Assembly (NCBI GenBank): GCA_963804865.1 | Contig: CAWDSH010000026.1 | Coordinates: 1-64,000, forward strand | Length of the DNA: 64,000 nt | Source of the DNA: CAVVEQ01 sp963804865 | Lineage (GTDB): Bacteria; Chloroflexota; Anaerolineae; Anaerolineales; Anaerolineaceae | Direction: 5' to 3' | In this document: positions 63,056 to 64,000 of the stretch, piece by piece | How the letters are laid out: every line of letters starts with the position of its first letter | Position numbering within the stretch: position 1 is the stretch's first letter | Translations under genes and position numbers: made by a program | Notes under the pieces: model-generated | Database searches by the model: none | The model's input: only the letters and a program-made list of their open reading frames with translations | Told to the model about the DNA's origin: nothing

Positions 63056-63684
63056 CAGACAAGATCGATCTGCGCAAGGAATTGAAATACCTGTATGCGC
63101 CTTCAGCCAAAAAGGTCGAGCTGGTGGATGTGCCCGCATTCAAATTCGTAATGATCGATGGCGTGGTTAAAGCCAGCGAGAAGGTTGGAGACTCGCCCGA
63201 GTTCGTGGATGCCTTAACAGCGCTTTACGGCATGTCTTACACGCTGAAATTCGCCTCCAAGCTGCGCAAGGAGAATCCCATCGATTACACCGTGATGGCG
63301 CTTGAAGGGCTGTGGTGGGTGGAGGGCGGCGAGTTCGAATTCGGCAGGAAGCAGGATATGCGCTTCACCGCGATGATGATGCAGCCGGACCACATCACGA
63401 ACGACATGTACCAGCAAGCCCTGGAGCAGCTCAAGAAAAAGAAACCCTCCCCGGGTTTGGCAAAGCTGCGCTTCGAGTCCTTCCAAGAGGGGCTCTCGGT
63501 GCAGGTGATGCACATCGGCCCCTATTCAGCCGAGGAACCCACCATCGAGCGCATGAAAGCCTTCATGAAGGAGAACAACCTGGTGCGCAACGGGCACCAC
63601 CACGAGATCTACTTTGGCGACCCGCGCAGGTCCGCCCCGGAAAAGCTGAAGACCGTTCTGCGCCAGCCGGTGAAAACAGCTTAA
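63052..63684 (+). CDS. GyrI-like small-molecule-binding protein
   Basis: An intact 210-residue protein. KKVELVDVPAFKFVMIDGVV, ALEGLWWVEGGEFEFGRKQD, VQVMHIGPYSAEEPTIERMK and HHHEIYFGDPRRSAPEKLKT are the GyrI-like domain blocks. Such domains bind drugs or metabolites. The start overlaps the WYL regulator stop, so the pair is co-translated and may jointly sense one ligand. A terminator follows. Confidence 0.93.
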   Translation: MTDKIDLRKELKYLYAPSAKKVELVDVPAFKFVMIDGVVKASEKVGDSPEFVDALTALYGMSYTLKFASKLRKENPIDYTVMALEGLWWVEGGEFEFGRKQDMRFTAMMMQPDHITNDMYQQALEQLKKKKPSPGLAKLRFESFQEGLSVQVMHIGPYSAEEPTIERMKAFMKENNLVRNGHHHEIYFGDPRRSAPEKLKTVLRQPVKTA

Positions 63685-63700
63685 GACATGGATATGACAA

Positions 63701-63741
63701 GATGGAAGGATGGTTTCAATATTTAAATCCTTCCATCCTTT
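63701..63741 (+). terminator. Terminator after the GyrI-like gene
   Basis: Arms GATGGAAGGAT and ATCCTTCCATC around a 15-nt loop, followed by CTTTT. Confidence 0.85.
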
Positions 63742-63796
63742 TCCCCCTGGGAATTTTATCAACCCCAAAACCCCGGACATTTTGTATAATTACAGG

Positions 63797-64000
63797 ATGC
63801 CTGCCCGTACCGTTGCGCTCTCTCTGATAGCCCTGTTGCTGCTCACTTCCTGCAGCGTGTTCAACCCCAGTGACCCGACCCCGATGGCAGACCCGATAAC
63901 AGATCAGGCAACCTATTACGGAGAGCTTTCCAGCTTCCCGGGCGGCGAGTTCACACTGGTGCTGCCCACCGGGCAGACAGCGCTGCTGAAGATCACCACC
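63797..64000 (+). CDS. Lipoprotein, start of gene (cut by window end)
   Basis: The first 68 codons of a plus-strand gene. The protein begins MPARTVALSLIALLLLTSC, a lipobox signal, followed by SVFNPSDPTPMADPITDQAT and a soluble domain YYGELSSFPGGEFTLVLPTG. TATAAT (63785-63790) lies 6 nt before the ATG and no ribosome site is seen, another leaderless candidate. The product cannot be named from this fragment. Confidence 0.7.
   Translation, partial: MPARTVALSLIALLLLTSCSVFNPSDPTPMADPITDQATYYGELSSFPGGEFTLVLPTGQTALLKITT

Noticed and set aside
1..64000. tRNA, rRNA or CRISPR loci
   Set aside because: Reading both strands I saw no T-loop/anticodon arrangement, no rRNA-like stretch and no regularly spaced repeats; a tRNAscan and CRISPR finder run would settle it.

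Overview
The window looks like a chromosomal contig from a member of the Chloroflexota, most likely class Anaerolineae. This is inferred from gene content, not from a marker gene: many lipoproteins with long Pro/Thr linkers, an NBR1-type Ig lipoprotein, beta-propeller lipoproteins, a Flp-type pilin, LacI-controlled sugar transport, and a moderately high GC backbone. There is no rRNA, tRNA or CRISPR array that I can recognise. A recurring feature is broken reading frames: coding similarity continues across 1-base shifts, often at homopolymers. They are densest at 1-6000 and 13600-18400. Some are probably assembly indels, so I give whole-gene spans across the breaks and state where the breaks lie.

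Layout. 1-8311 (minus strand): a LacI-controlled catabolic operon. In transcription order it holds regulator, cupin, sugar-binding lipoprotein, sugar ABC ATPase, permease, metallo-beta-lactamase-fold hydrolase, uroporphyrinogen-decarboxylase-like protein and split transketolase. A 32-bp perfect palindrome overlaps its promoter, and a GC-rich palindrome separates the binding protein from the ATPase. 8495-13296: an iron-sulfur protein, then a membrane-anchored metallopeptidase overlapping a peptide-binding lipoprotein. 13650-18400: an AT-rich island with two candidate nucleases, a Dam-type and a second DNA methyltransferase, unknown proteins, and a stray copy of the 3' end of the iron-sulfur gene. 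18507-37725: ordinary metabolic, transport and resistance-like genes (gingipain-like protease, GHMP kinase, LmbE deacetylase, MFS exporters, esterase, alkyltransferase-like protein, tyrosine recombinase, asparaginase, M1-like peptidase, flavoprotein).

37795-41393 holds an orphan Flp pilin, a PadR-Yip1 operon and the most striking gene of the window (39597-40349). This is an AhpE-like peroxiredoxin fused to a glutaredoxin-like domain. Its peroxidatic cysteine codon is an in-frame TGA, followed at the right distance by a stem-loop that fits the bacterial SECIS pattern, so it is a candidate selenoprotein. 41543-43753 is an ECF sigma/anti-sigma operon. 44876-47702 has a TPR/beta-propeller protein and a pair of ribbon-helix-helix-like genes preceded by tandem 7-bp repeats. 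47850-49707 couples a methyltransferase, a small terpenoid-cyclase-like protein and a NUDIX hydrolase. 49764-64000 holds a MerR/TipA regulator, lipoproteins, a glycoside hydrolase, an antibiotic-kinase/double-MerR pair, an M28 peptidase and a WYL regulator/GyrI-like pair with its own palindrome.

Regulatory themes: several genes have a -10 box only 6-7 nt before the start codon, implying leaderless transcripts. Many transcription units end in clear intrinsic terminators, and several regulators have dyads next to their own promoters.
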